From Mesorhizobium sp. WSM3859 (GTDB lineage: Bacteria; Pseudomonadota; Alphaproteobacteria; Rhizobiales; Rhizobiaceae): a DNA stretch of 64,000 nt. Location: assembly GCF_002295065.1 (NCBI RefSeq), contig NZ_NSGG01000001.1, forward strand, positions 1 to 64,000, given 5' to 3'. Below the pieces are notes generated by a model. It was not told the DNA's origin and made no database searches. It was given only the letters and a program-made list of their open reading frames with translations. Shown piece after piece: positions 25,090 to 33,179 of the stretch. The translations under genes were made by a program, and so were the position numbers. How positions within the stretch are numbered: the first letter of the stretch is position 1; each line of letters begins with the position of its first letter.

Positions 25090-25509
25090 TCACCCGTCGG
25101 CGACCTTTATCGACGGCGTGGATTTTTCGAACTGCGGCAGCCCGTCCTCGATCGAATAGTAGTCGCCTTTGTCGCCCACGAAGATGTGGCTTTCCGCCGT
25201 GAGGCCACTCGGCCTCTCAAAGGATCCGGCCATGATGGAAATCGTGTCCAGTTCATTGTGCTTCCAGAAGAGCAGCGAGCCGCAGGTTCGGCAGAAGCCG
25301 CGTTTCGCCACGTCGGAGGCGCCGTACCAGCTGAGCGCGTCGGCCCCTTCTATGACGATATCGGCATCCCTGGAGGCGGTAGCCGCGACGAAATGGCCGG
25401 TCTGCCGGCGACATTGCGAGCAATGGCAGTAGACGACGCCGCGCAACGGGCCACTCGTCCTGAAGCGCACCGCCCCGCACAGGCATGATCCGCTGTGGTT
25501 GTCGTCCAT
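25090..25509 (-). CDS. GFA family zinc protein
   Basis: A 139-residue protein of the glutathione-dependent formaldehyde-activating (GFA/CENP-V) family. Zinc ligands are visible in SGSCLCGAVRFRTSG, YCHCSQCRRQTGHFVAATAS and GFCRTCGSLLFWKH. The start MDDNHSG is preceded by GGAGG. Only a few members have been shown to bind an S-hydroxymethylglutathione adduct; the rest are of unknown role. It is a single gene. Confidence 0.9.
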   Translation of the reverse strand: MDDNHSGSCLCGAVRFRTSGPLRGVVYCHCSQCRRQTGHFVAATASRDADIVIEGADALSWYGASDVAKRGFCRTCGSLLFWKHNELDTISIMAGSFERPSGLTAESHIFVGDKGDYYSIEDGLPQFEKSTPSIKVADG

Positions 25510-25829
25510 TCCGGCCTCCTTCGATCATTGGCCCGATCCATTGCCGGACAGAATTTCAGCTTTGAAATGGCTGGGCGCAGGCAAATGCGACACCGAAGAG
25601 ATGTGTTTCAAAAGCTGCGCCACACACGGCGCTACATCCTGCGGTAGCAGAGACATCGAGGAAAGGCAGGCCATTAAGGAAACTTTAGCGCAACTGCATC
25701 TATGTTTCCTGCAAGCGAAGGTCGTGTTGGGGACGCGCCGTCGCATTTAGGGTTCCGATACAAATCCCCGCGTGCGCGACACCCGGTGGTGGCAGGTCTC
25801 CGGTCGCACTGAAGGGGAATGAACAGAAC
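25510..25829. other. 320-bp gap upstream of the GGDEF gene
   Basis: Small frames on both strands lack motifs. The stretch probably holds the promoters of the GFA gene and of the GGDEF gene. I see no repeat or clear operator. Confidence 0.5.
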
Positions 25830-26900
25830 ATGCAGCCGGCAGCCATTGCGACCGACAGGAATACCGACATCGCCAGCACCGTCGTGGCGACGATGCGGCA
25901 GCTTGGCGTGCTCGGCCTGCCGCGCAACTACGAAATTTTCTATGAGGCGCTGAGCGGCAGCAATCACGAACTCAGCCTTGCCGTCGTCTCGTTGAGCAAC
26001 CGACCGACCCAGGAGGACCTCGACGGCATCGGGCGCACCTTCTTCCCCCAGCATCACGGTCCGGCAATTGTCGAGCATGCCCGCGAGATGGTCGCCAAGG
26101 AGCTCGAGGACATCGCCGCGCTGTTGCGCAGCGAGCGCTCGCATATCGAGAAATACGGCCGTCTCCTCGACGAGACCTCGAGCGGCCTGAGCAATCGCAG
26201 CCTGCTTTCGCAGGAACTTCTGCAGAAGATCGCCGGCGCGATGTCGGCCGCCACCAGCTCGACGATCGACCATGGCCGCCAGATCGCCAGCACGCTCAGC
26301 GAAAAGACGGCCGAGCTGGAAAGCGTCAAGTCGAAGCTCGAGGAATACAAGCGGCTTGCCGACACCGACCCGCTGACGCAGTTGCGGAACCGACGCGCCT
26401 TCGACAAGGAGATCACCCGGATCTACAACAGCAATCGCGGCATCCTGTTCAATGCCTTGATCCTTGCCGATATCGATCATTTCAAGGACATAAACGATCG
26501 TTACGGCCATCCGGTCGGCGACAGGATCCTGCAGATCATTGCCGAGATCTTCCAGTCCAGCGTCCGTTCCGACATGTTCGTCGCGCGCACCGGAGGCGAG
26601 GAGTTCGCGCTCATCGTTGAAGGCGCCAGCGAGGACGCCACATACGAGATCGCCGAGCGGATCCGCGCGCTGATCGAGCGGACCCCGTTCACCAGCAGCC
26701 AGACCGGCATGAACTACGGCACCGTTACCGTGTCGCTGGGCATCTGCATGGCTTCGGAAGCGGAAAACCCCGAGGACCTCTACACCAAGGCGGACCGGGC
26801 GCTTTACCGCTCCAAGGTCGGCGGCCGCAACCGTGTGACAAGGCATTCGTCCACGGCCGGCCGGGCCGGCAAGGGCTGGCTGCTTTACAAGAAAGACTGA
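25830..26900 (+). CDS. GGDEF-domain protein (probable diguanylate cyclase)
   Basis: A 356-residue cytoplasmic protein. Residues 1-160 form a helical sensor-like part (TMRQLGVLGLPRNYEIFYEA, HAREMVAKELEDIAALLRSE). A coiled-coil linker leads to the GGDEF domain: LADTDPLTQLRNRRAFDKEI, ILADIDHFKDINDRYGHPVG, and the active-site ARTGGEEFALIVEG. GGEEF fits an active enzyme making c-di-GMP. The inhibitory RxxD site five residues ahead is absent (RSDM instead). It has no membrane helices, and no two-component partner is adjacent. Confidence 0.88.
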   Translation: MQPAAIATDRNTDIASTVVATMRQLGVLGLPRNYEIFYEALSGSNHELSLAVVSLSNRPTQEDLDGIGRTFFPQHHGPAIVEHAREMVAKELEDIAALLRSERSHIEKYGRLLDETSSGLSNRSLLSQELLQKIAGAMSAATSSTIDHGRQIASTLSEKTAELESVKSKLEEYKRLADTDPLTQLRNRRAFDKEITRIYNSNRGILFNALILADIDHFKDINDRYGHPVGDRILQIIAEIFQSSVRSDMFVARTGGEEFALIVEGASEDATYEIAERIRALIERTPFTSSQTGMNYGTVTVSLGICMASEAENPEDLYTKADRALYRSKVGGRNRVTRHSSTAGRAGKGWLLYKKD

Positions 26901-26925
26901 CAAGCACCCTTTCCAGAAGAATTTT

Positions 26926-26945
26926 TGTGGACTATATTTTCCACA
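26926..26945. promoter_or_regulatory. palindromic operator of the RES-Xre module
   Basis: TGTGGA and TCCACA face each other around an eight-base CTATATTT spacer. The spacer itself looks like a -10 element, so a protein bound here would block transcription. It lies 18 bp before the antitoxin ATG at 26964. Autorepression by the Xre antitoxin is usual for such modules. Confidence 0.55.
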
Positions 26946-26963
26946 GAAATGAAAGGGTGCGCT

Positions 26964-27341
26964 ATGCAACGTCCAGTCGCGGCCGCGACGGCGGCCGAAA
27001 ACGCCGTCATCACCAAGGCCACGCTGCGCGCGGCCGACCTGCTCGACATCACCGCCAGGACGCTCGCTTTGGTCATCGGCGTGTCGGAGGCAACGGTCTC
27101 GCGCATGCGCAAGCAGGAATTCCTGCTTGAACGCGGCACCAAGCCCTTCGAGCTGGCGGTGCTGTTCGTCCGCCTGTTCCGCTCGCTCGACGCCATTGTT
27201 GGCGGCGACGAGACTGTTGCGCGGGCGTGGCTGAGGAACCCCAACGTCACGCTCGACGGCACGCCGCTCGAGAAAATCCTGACCATTGCCGGACTTGTCG
27301 ATGTCATTGCCTACCTGGACTCCCGGCGCGCTCTCGTCTGA
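26964..27341 (+). CDS. Xre/MbcA/ParS-type antitoxin (DUF2384)
   Basis: A 125-residue antitoxin. The helix-turn-helix covers about residues 20-58 (TLRAADLLDITARTLALVIG, then VSEATVSRMRKQEFLL). The DUF2384 part follows: LFVRLFRSLDAIVGGDETVA, RAWLRNPNVTLDGTPLEKIL and the end VDVIAYLDSRRALV. It binds and neutralises the RES toxin and represses its own promoter. An in-frame ATG at 26949 is an alternative start, too close to the operator. The toxin gene overlaps its end by 41 bases. Confidence 0.9.
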   Translation: MQRPVAAATAAENAVITKATLRAADLLDITARTLALVIGVSEATVSRMRKQEFLLERGTKPFELAVLFVRLFRSLDAIVGGDETVARAWLRNPNVTLDGTPLEKILTIAGLVDVIAYLDSRRALV

Positions 27342-28068
27342 GGCCGTCAGGCTCGAAGGCAAACACTGGCGCATGGTCGAAGCGCAGCATCGCGTTTCGA
27401 CCCTCAAGCTGGTCGACACGCTCGACGAGCAGTCGCTGCTCGAGGATCTCGTCGAGGACACCAAGCCCCGTATCCCGCTGGAATGCCGCCACTTCCACTA
27501 TCTGCTGGCGACGCCTTTCCGCTACGGTTCGGTCTATCCGTACGGCTCGCGCTTCCGTCGCGCCGGCAAGACCAAAGGCGTCTACTACGCGGCCGAGACG
27601 GTGCTGACGGCGGTAGCGGAAATGGCCTTCTACCGCTTGCTGTTCTTTGCCGAATCGCCGGCGACGCCATGGCCGAACGACGCGGCGGAATACACTGCCT
27701 TCGCCGCCGCGATCAAATGCGAGCGCGCGATCGACCTGACGCGGCTACCGCTCGATCGCGACGAGAAGGCCTGGACGCAACCCACTGATTACAACGCCTG
27801 CCAGGCGATCGCCGATATCGCGCGCGAAGCCGACATCCAGGCGATCCGCTATCGCTCGGTGCGCGACCCCAAGGGCGCCAACATCGCCTTGTTGACCTGC
27901 AAGGGCTTTGCCAAGGCCAGGCCGCTGGAGCCGCAGACCTGGCGCATCCGGATCGGCTCCTTCGGCCTGCAGGCGATCTGCGAATTCCCCGACAAGCGGC
28001 TGGAATTCTCACGCACGGCCTTTTCGGATCCGCGGCTGACCGGCATGCGTTGGGAACGCGGCCACTGA
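27301..28068 (+). CDS. RES-domain toxin
   Basis: A 255-residue toxin of the RES family, whose studied members destroy NAD+ in the cell. The conserved run is visible: LVDTLDEQSLLEDLVEDTKP, RHFHYLLATPFRYGSVYPYG, SRFRRAGKTKGVYYAAETVL and TAVAEMAFYRLLFF, with the Arg, Tyr and Glu positions of the active pocket. ATG 27301 fits homologues starting MSLPTW; a TTG at 27286 is less likely. It lies inside the antitoxin's last codons, so the two are translated together. Confidence 0.9.
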   Translation: MSLPTWTPGALSSEAVRLEGKHWRMVEAQHRVSTLKLVDTLDEQSLLEDLVEDTKPRIPLECRHFHYLLATPFRYGSVYPYGSRFRRAGKTKGVYYAAETVLTAVAEMAFYRLLFFAESPATPWPNDAAEYTAFAAAIKCERAIDLTRLPLDRDEKAWTQPTDYNACQAIADIAREADIQAIRYRSVRDPKGANIALLTCKGFAKARPLEPQTWRIRIGSFGLQAICEFPDKRLEFSRTAFSDPRLTGMRWERGH

Positions 28069-28111
28069 ACGCGGAAAACTCTCTCGAGATCCAGGACGAG
28101 CCGGCCGATAG

Positions 28112-28816
28112 CTACGCCAGGATGTTGACCGCCCGCGCCGCCACCAGCGCGATCGTCAGCAGCGAGATCATCGCTTCGGCCATCATCAGGAGCTTTGCGC
28201 GCTGCGTAAGCGGCAGAGTGTCGGTCGGCGAGAACGCGGTGGCATTGGTGAAAGCCAGGAAGAAATAGTCCACAAAACCCGGAAGCCAACCTTGTGTCTC
28301 GCGGTCGGGCAGCGTCATTTGCGGAAACAGGAAGTCGGCCTGCGCGCGCTTGACCAGCCCGCAGGTCGGCGGCCCGCCCCTGTCGGTGCTCCAGAACCAT
28401 AGCGCAAAGACGATCACATTGGTGACCCAGATGTTGAGCGCATCGATGAGCAGCGTCGTGCCGGCGCCGGCATGCCCTTCCAGCAGCGCCCGCACCAGGA
28501 AAACCAGCGATCCGCAATTCATGATGCTGATGACGCCGGTCATCACCAATGCCGTGCGGCGAATGTAGAGGCGCAATCGGCCGATCGCGTACCAATGCTC
28601 GTGGTCGACTGCCTTCTGCGTCCGCATCTGCGTCCAGGCCGTCGCCACCGACAAGGGCGCCAGCAGCGCCGCCTCGACGGTCGGGGCCACCCAGCGCGGA
28701 CCGAAGGACAGGTTGTTGATGACCAAAAGCTGCAGGCAGATGATGACGAGAACCGCCGCGCGCGCCGACCAGAAGTCGAGCGCGCGATGATGGATGACGG
28801 CATGCCGGTGGCGCAT
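28112..28816 (-). CDS. DUF1345-like membrane protein
   Basis: A 234-residue inner-membrane protein with about five helices. LVIICLQLLVINNLSFGPRW, VMTGVISIMNCGSLVFLVRA and LLIDALNIWVTNVIVFALWF form the first ones. VDYFFLAFTNATAFSPTDTL followed by LLMMAEAMISLLTIALVAAR resembles the pore-loop and last helix of two-helix channels, but no GYG filter is seen. DUF1345 proteins share this layout and are of unknown function. ATG 28816 was preferred; the frame runs on to 28876. It is convergent with the toxin gene. Confidence 0.7.
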   Translation of the reverse strand: MRHRHAVIHHRALDFWSARAAVLVIICLQLLVINNLSFGPRWVAPTVEAALLAPLSVATAWTQMRTQKAVDHEHWYAIGRLRLYIRRTALVMTGVISIMNCGSLVFLVRALLEGHAGAGTTLLIDALNIWVTNVIVFALWFWSTDRGGPPTCGLVKRAQADFLFPQMTLPDRETQGWLPGFVDYFFLAFTNATAFSPTDTLPLTQRAKLLMMAEAMISLLTIALVAARAVNILA

Positions 28817-29016
28817 GGAGGAACCTGTTTGGGCTAAGACCGCGGCGCCTTGGGAGGCGACCCGCTCAACCAACATTCGCCGGCCACGGTTCTGCCCGAA
28901 GCACCGGCGACGGGTTCCATCGCAATCTTGGTTTTACAATGTTGCGGCAGCATACATTTTCGTAAGCTTTTGCTATCGGACTATTCGGAAGTCCACCGGT
29001 GTGATTTTAGGCCCGC

Positions 29017-30597
29017 ATGTCGAGAACCAGCGAATCCGTTCATCTTTGGCCGGCGGCAGCCACCGCGCAAGGCAATCCGCCTTCGATCTGGAACGGCCTC
29101 GTCCGGCACCCATGGCGATTGCTAGCACTTTTGTGCCTCACCCAGGTCGCTTGCTGGACCGTCATGCCGGCGCTCGTCAACGTTGGGCCGCCATATGATG
29201 TCGTCGAGGGATTCATGTGGGGCCGCGAATGGGTTCTGCTGACCTATAAGCATCCGCAGTTGCCCTGCTGGCTGCTCGAGATCAGCCATCTCCTGACCGG
29301 CTCGTTCCGCTGGCCGCAATATATGCTTTCGCAACTGCTGATCTCGACGACATTCGTCCTGGTCTATCTTCTGGCGCGCGACATCATGGGTTCGACCCGC
29401 GCTCTCGCCGCGGTGTTGCTGATGCCCGCGATCTATTTCTTTGGCTGGCCGACCCCGCAATTCAACCACGACTATGCGCAGATGCCCTTCTGGGCCGGCA
29501 TCTCATGGCTATTGTGGCGCGCGACGCGCGACGGACGGCCTGGCTGGTGGCTCGCCCTCGGCATCGTCTCCGGCCTGGGACTCTACGCCAAGTTCTCGAC
29601 GGCCTTGCTGCTGGCTTTCGGCGGCATCTGGCTCTTATACGATAGCCGTGCCCGGAGCCGGCTCGCCACCCCGTGGCCGTGGCTTGGCCTTGCGGTTTTC
29701 CTTGGCATCGCGGCGCCGCTGGCGGTCGAGCTTTTCCGATTCGATTTCCTGCCGCTGACCTACGCCGCGCACCGCAACGAGTGGGTTCTCGCCCACCGCG
29801 CCCGGCTTTACTATATCGGCGTTCAGCTTGCCGGGCTTTCCGCTGTTCCCGTCGTTCTTGCTCTTTCCGGCCTGCTGCGGCGGCGAGCAGGCCCCGCGCG
29901 GGAACCCTTGCAGCCCCACCCGGCTCCCGAGCGACGCGCGGTCATCTACCTGGCATGGATGGGCCTGGGGCCAGCGCTCCTCATCATGATCGCCTCGCTG
30001 TTCACAGGCACCGGCGAATCCTGGGGCGCGACGATGTACAATCTCGTGGGCGCCCTGGCGATCGCGCTCCTGGGCCACCGGCTGGGAGCGACGGAATTGC
30101 GCCGGCTGACGGTGCTGGCGCTGCTATGCGTGGTCGCCGTATCGAGCGCCTACGCCGTCACCCGCTGGACCGGCTGCAACGTCCGCGGTCGCCTGCAGCC
30201 GATGTGCTGGCCGGCGCAGTCGATTTCACGGACGGCCGAGGCTATATGGCATGAAGCGGTGCCCGGGCCGTTGGGCATCGTCGGCGGCGAAGACGGCGTG
30301 GCCAGGCTCGGCGGACTGGAAGCCGCGGACCAGCCTTCCATCTTCACGATGCTCGACAGGCGCCTCGCTCCGTGGATCACCGACCAGCGCCTGCGGGATC
30401 AGGGAATGCTGCTGGTATGGCCGAAAGGCTGGCCACTCAGTCCGCAGCAATTGGCCTGGATCGGCGGCTTGCCGGTCAAGACGGTGTCTTTCGACTGGTC
30501 GCTCAGGGCGCCGCCCCTGGAGATCAACTTTGCCGTCATTCCGCCCGGCAGGGCCAGTTTCCCGGGAGACCCGCCCGGGCCGCCCGACCCGGAATGA
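29017..30597 (+). CDS. GT39/ArnT-type membrane glycosyltransferase
   Basis: A 526-residue polytopic protein. The first loop after helix 1 has VGPPYDVVEGFMWGREWVLL, placing Asp and Glu where the PMT/ArnT group keeps its catalytic acids. HPQLPCWLLEISHLLTGSFR follows, then about ten membrane helices and a C-terminal soluble tail from about residue 400. Enzymes of this fold move a sugar from a polyprenyl phosphate carrier to lipid A, protein or polysaccharide. The acceptor here is unknown. It stands alone and a strong terminator follows. Confidence 0.8.
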   Translation: MSRTSESVHLWPAAATAQGNPPSIWNGLVRHPWRLLALLCLTQVACWTVMPALVNVGPPYDVVEGFMWGREWVLLTYKHPQLPCWLLEISHLLTGSFRWPQYMLSQLLISTTFVLVYLLARDIMGSTRALAAVLLMPAIYFFGWPTPQFNHDYAQMPFWAGISWLLWRATRDGRPGWWLALGIVSGLGLYAKFSTALLLAFGGIWLLYDSRARSRLATPWPWLGLAVFLGIAAPLAVELFRFDFLPLTYAAHRNEWVLAHRARLYYIGVQLAGLSAVPVVLALSGLLRRRAGPAREPLQPHPAPERRAVIYLAWMGLGPALLIMIASLFTGTGESWGATMYNLVGALAIALLGHRLGATELRRLTVLALLCVVAVSSAYAVTRWTGCNVRGRLQPMCWPAQSISRTAEAIWHEAVPGPLGIVGGEDGVARLGGLEAADQPSIFTMLDRRLAPWITDQRLRDQGMLLVWPKGWPLSPQQLAWIGGLPVKTVSFDWSLRAPPLEINFAVIPPGRASFPGDPPGPPDPE

Positions 30598-30632
30598 TCG
30601 GCCAAGCTTGATCCATCCGCCTGAATTGAAAA

Positions 30633-30653
30633 GGCGCCGGTTTCGCCGGCGCC
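30633..30653. terminator. bidirectional hairpin terminator
   Basis: GGCGCCGG and CCGGCGCC form an eight-base stem with loop TTTCG between the convergent glycosyltransferase and aroF genes. A GAAAA run precedes it, giving a U-tract on the minus strand for aroF. Confidence 0.65.
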
Positions 30654-30679
30654 TCCAATGATCAAGCACCAAGCGCTGC

Positions 30680-32053
30680 TCAGGCGTTGGCGACCTGCTT
30701 GTGCTGGATCGGATGGCTCTTCTTGAGCAGGTCCGAGACCAGGAAGGCGAGCTCGATCGCCTGATCCGCGTTAAGGCGCGGATCGCAATGGGTATGATAG
30801 CGGTCCTGCAGGTCTTCGGCCGTGATGGCGCGGGCGCCCCCCGTGCATTCGGTGACGTTCTTGCCGGTCATCTCGACATGGATGCCACCCGGATGCGTGC
30901 CTTCGGCGCGGTGCACCTCGAAGAAGGTCTGCACCTCCTTGAGAATCCGGTCGAACGGCCGCGTCTTGTAGCCGGCCGCCTCGATGGTGTTGCCATGCAT
31001 TGGATCGGACGACCACACGACGCTGCGGCCTTCCTTCTTTACTGCCCGCACCAGCTTCGGCAGGTGCTCGGCCACCTTGTCGGAGCCGAAGCGCGCAATC
31101 AGCGTCAGCCGGCCAGGCTCATTCTCGGGATTGAGCAGGTCGATCAGTTCCAGCAAACCATCCGGCGTCAGCGAAGGTCCGCATTTCAGGCCAAGCGGGT
31201 TCTTGATGCCGCGGCAATATTCGACATGGGCATGGTCGGGCTGGCGGGTGCGGTCGCCGATCCAGATCATGTGGCCCGAGGTCGCGTACCAATCGCCGGA
31301 GGTGGAATCGACACGGGTCAGCGCTTCCTCGTAGCCGAGCAGCAATGCCTCGTGACTGGTGTAGAAATCCGTCTCGCGCAGCGCGAAATTAGTTTCCGAC
31401 GTGATGCCCACAGCGCGCATGAATTCCATCGTCTCGGTGATGCGGTTGGCAAGCGCACCGTATTTCTCGCCCTGGGGGCTGTCGGCAACGAAGCCCAGCA
31501 TCCAGCGATGCACGTTCTCCAGGCTGGCATAGCCGCCCTGCGCGAAGGCGCGCAGAAGGTTGAGCGTCGCGGCCGACTGGCGGTAGGCCATCTCCTGCCG
31601 CGCGGGATCCGGAATGCGCGACCTGGCGTCGAACTCGATGCCGTTGATGATGTCGCCGCGATAGCTCGGCAGCGTCACGCCGGCCTTGGTCTCGTTGTCG
31701 GACGAGCGCGGCTTGGCGAACTGGCCGGCGACGCGGCCGACCTTCACCACCGGCTGCGCGCCGGCGAAGGTCAGCACCACCGACATCTGCAGGAAGACGC
31801 GGAAGAAGTCGCGGATATTGTCGGCGCCATGCTCCGCGAAGCTTTCCGCGCAATCACCGCCCTGGAGCAGGAAGGCCTCCCCGGCGGCGACCGCCGCCAG
31901 TTGCTTCTTCAGCTTGCGCGCCTCACCGGCAAAAACCAGCGGCGGGAAAGTAGCGAGCTGGGCTTCCGTCGCCTTGAGCACGGCAGGATCCGGATAGGCC
32001 GGGACCTGCTTGATCGGCTTTGTTCTCCACGAATTCGGCGACCATTTCGTCAT
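30680..32053 (-). CDS. aroF: class II DAHP synthase
   Basis: A 457-residue enzyme making 3-deoxy-D-arabino-heptulosonate 7-phosphate from PEP and erythrose 4-phosphate, the first shikimate-pathway step. It is of the plant-like class II type: [89 protein letters not shown] and [20 protein letters not shown]. Length is normal. It starts at ATG 32053. A diverged family A repeat lies directly upstream. Confidence 0.95.
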   Translation of the reverse strand: MTKWSPNSWRTKPIKQVPAYPDPAVLKATEAQLATFPPLVFAGEARKLKKQLAAVAAGEAFLLQGGDCAESFAEHGADNIRDFFRVFLQMSVVLTFAGAQPVVKVGRVAGQFAKPRSSDNETKAGVTLPSYRGDIINGIEFDARSRIPDPARQEMAYRQSAATLNLLRAFAQGGYASLENVHRWMLGFVADSPQGEKYGALANRITETMEFMRAVGITSETNFALRETDFYTSHEALLLGYEEALTRVDSTSGDWYATSGHMIWIGDRTRQPDHAHVEYCRGIKNPLGLKCGPSLTPDGLLELIDLLNPENEPGRLTLIARFGSDKVAEHLPKLVRAVKKEGRSVVWSSDPMHGNTIEAAGYKTRPFDRILKEVQTFFEVHRAEGTHPGGIHVEMTGKNVTECTGGARAITAEDLQDRYHTHCDPRLNADQAIELAFLVSDLLKKSHPIQHKQVANA

Positions 32054-32074
32054 CGCTGCACCCAAACGCCCTTT

Positions 32075-32127
32075 AGGAGCAAGTCCGGGAAAGTCTCAAA
32101 TTTCCATCGGAATTGCGTCAAAACAAA
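32075..32127. repeat. diverged dispersed repeat, family A
   Basis: GAGCAAGTCCGGGAAAG, and a right end CGGAATTGCGTCAAAACAAA that matches other copies exactly. It lies in the aroF upstream region. Confidence 0.5.
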
Positions 32128-32246
32128 CCGGCGAACGTTCCTTGCCCGCCATTTCAGCCTCGATACGAGGTCGCGGCTCCTTACACGAAGCCGACTGCCT
32201 ATTCTAGCCGGGTTTTTCAGTGGTGGCGAATGCTTCCGCCGCCTCG

Positions 32247-32678
32247 CTATGCTGTGTCCCTCAGCGCGAGCAGGAACAAGCCCAGTCCCAGCAAAAGACA
32301 TGATGGGCTATAGAGCAGACTGTCATACTTGGCGAAACGCGTGTTTTTTACGCGCTTGAACAGCCCGAAATATCTCGACCAGCTCAGTGCCCGCAGGGTG
32401 AATATCGCCGACCACAGGATAATTGCTGTCTTCAATAGCCAGTGCGCCACCGGCAGTTGAATCAGGCCTGCGAAGCCAAGAACGAGCAGAAAGACCAGCG
32501 CCAGAACCAGACCGACCAGCAGGGCGCCGGCGGCCGTCTCCTTCACCGCCGGGCTGCCGTCCTCGCGTTGGGGCAGCGAAACGCCGGCGCCGAGGCGGCC
32601 GCCCAAACCCCAATAGACATGAAATCCGGCCCCAAGCAAAAGCACAGCCGAACAAGCAGCGACAACCGCCGTTTCCAT
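32247..32678 (-). CDS. DUF3995 membrane protein
   Basis: A 143-residue membrane protein with four predicted helices: METAVVAACSAVLLLGAGFH, GALLVGLVLALVFLLVLGFA, WLLKTAIILWSAIFTLRALS and the final LLLGLGLFLLAL. FHVYWGLGGRLGAGVSLPQR after helix 1 is the family signature. The role is unknown. Its start lies two bp after the stop of the Mpo1-like gene on the same strand, so they form an operon. The frame is open to 32774, but that part reads through the neighbour. Confidence 0.8.
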   Translation of the reverse strand: METAVVAACSAVLLLGAGFHVYWGLGGRLGAGVSLPQREDGSPAVKETAAGALLVGLVLALVFLLVLGFAGLIQLPVAHWLLKTAIILWSAIFTLRALSWSRYFGLFKRVKNTRFAKYDSLLYSPSCLLLGLGLFLLALRDTA

Positions 32679-32680
32679 GC

Positions 32681-33013
32681 CTATCTGCCGGCTTCGTTCA
32701 GTCGTCTCAACTGGCGGCCGAGACCGCCCGTCAAATCGAGCGCGAGCATGCGAAGCAGTGCAATGGCACTCCACAAAGGCCGTTCCGCGAAAGGCTTGTT
32801 GCTGTTGTGCTCAAGCAATGGATGGGTGAACAGAGCCGCAAGGTAGAAGACCGGGATGATGACCAGAAAAGCCCACCAGACCACTAGAAAAGATGCCGCG
32901 ACCCCGACGATCGGCGCAAAGAACAGGCCGAGGTAATGGATAAAGCGGGTTGATGGTTTCGAATGACCGGCAAGGTAGCCGAGCCAGTATTCATCGAAGG
33001 TTTGCGGGTTCAT
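32681..33013 (-). CDS. Mpo1-like (DUF962) membrane protein
   Basis: A 110-residue membrane protein. NPQTFDEYWLGYLAGHSKPS, TRFIHYLGLFFAPIVGVAAS and FYLAALFTHPLLEHNSNKPF carry the conserved HS, TR-H and H residues of the DUF962 family. The yeast member Mpo1 is a dioxygenase for 2-hydroxy fatty acids using these His residues with iron, so a lipid oxidation role is possible here. ATG 33013 fits the family start. It is operonic with the DUF3995 gene. Confidence 0.8.
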   Translation of the reverse strand: MNPQTFDEYWLGYLAGHSKPSTRFIHYLGLFFAPIVGVAASFLVVWWAFLVIIPVFYLAALFTHPLLEHNSNKPFAERPLWSAIALLRMLALDLTGGLGRQLRRLNEAGR

Positions 33014-33179
33014 GGATTTCCCCTGCAGCGACGATTTGCAGGACCAATTCAAACATCGCGTGAAAATACTGCAATAGACCCAATCGTCGCAGGTCTTGCA
33101 AATGCATCCGATCTTTGCAGGTAGGTTACTATTTCCTTGCAAGGGCCTCGACGGCTGCGACCGGCGCCCAACGCAGTAC

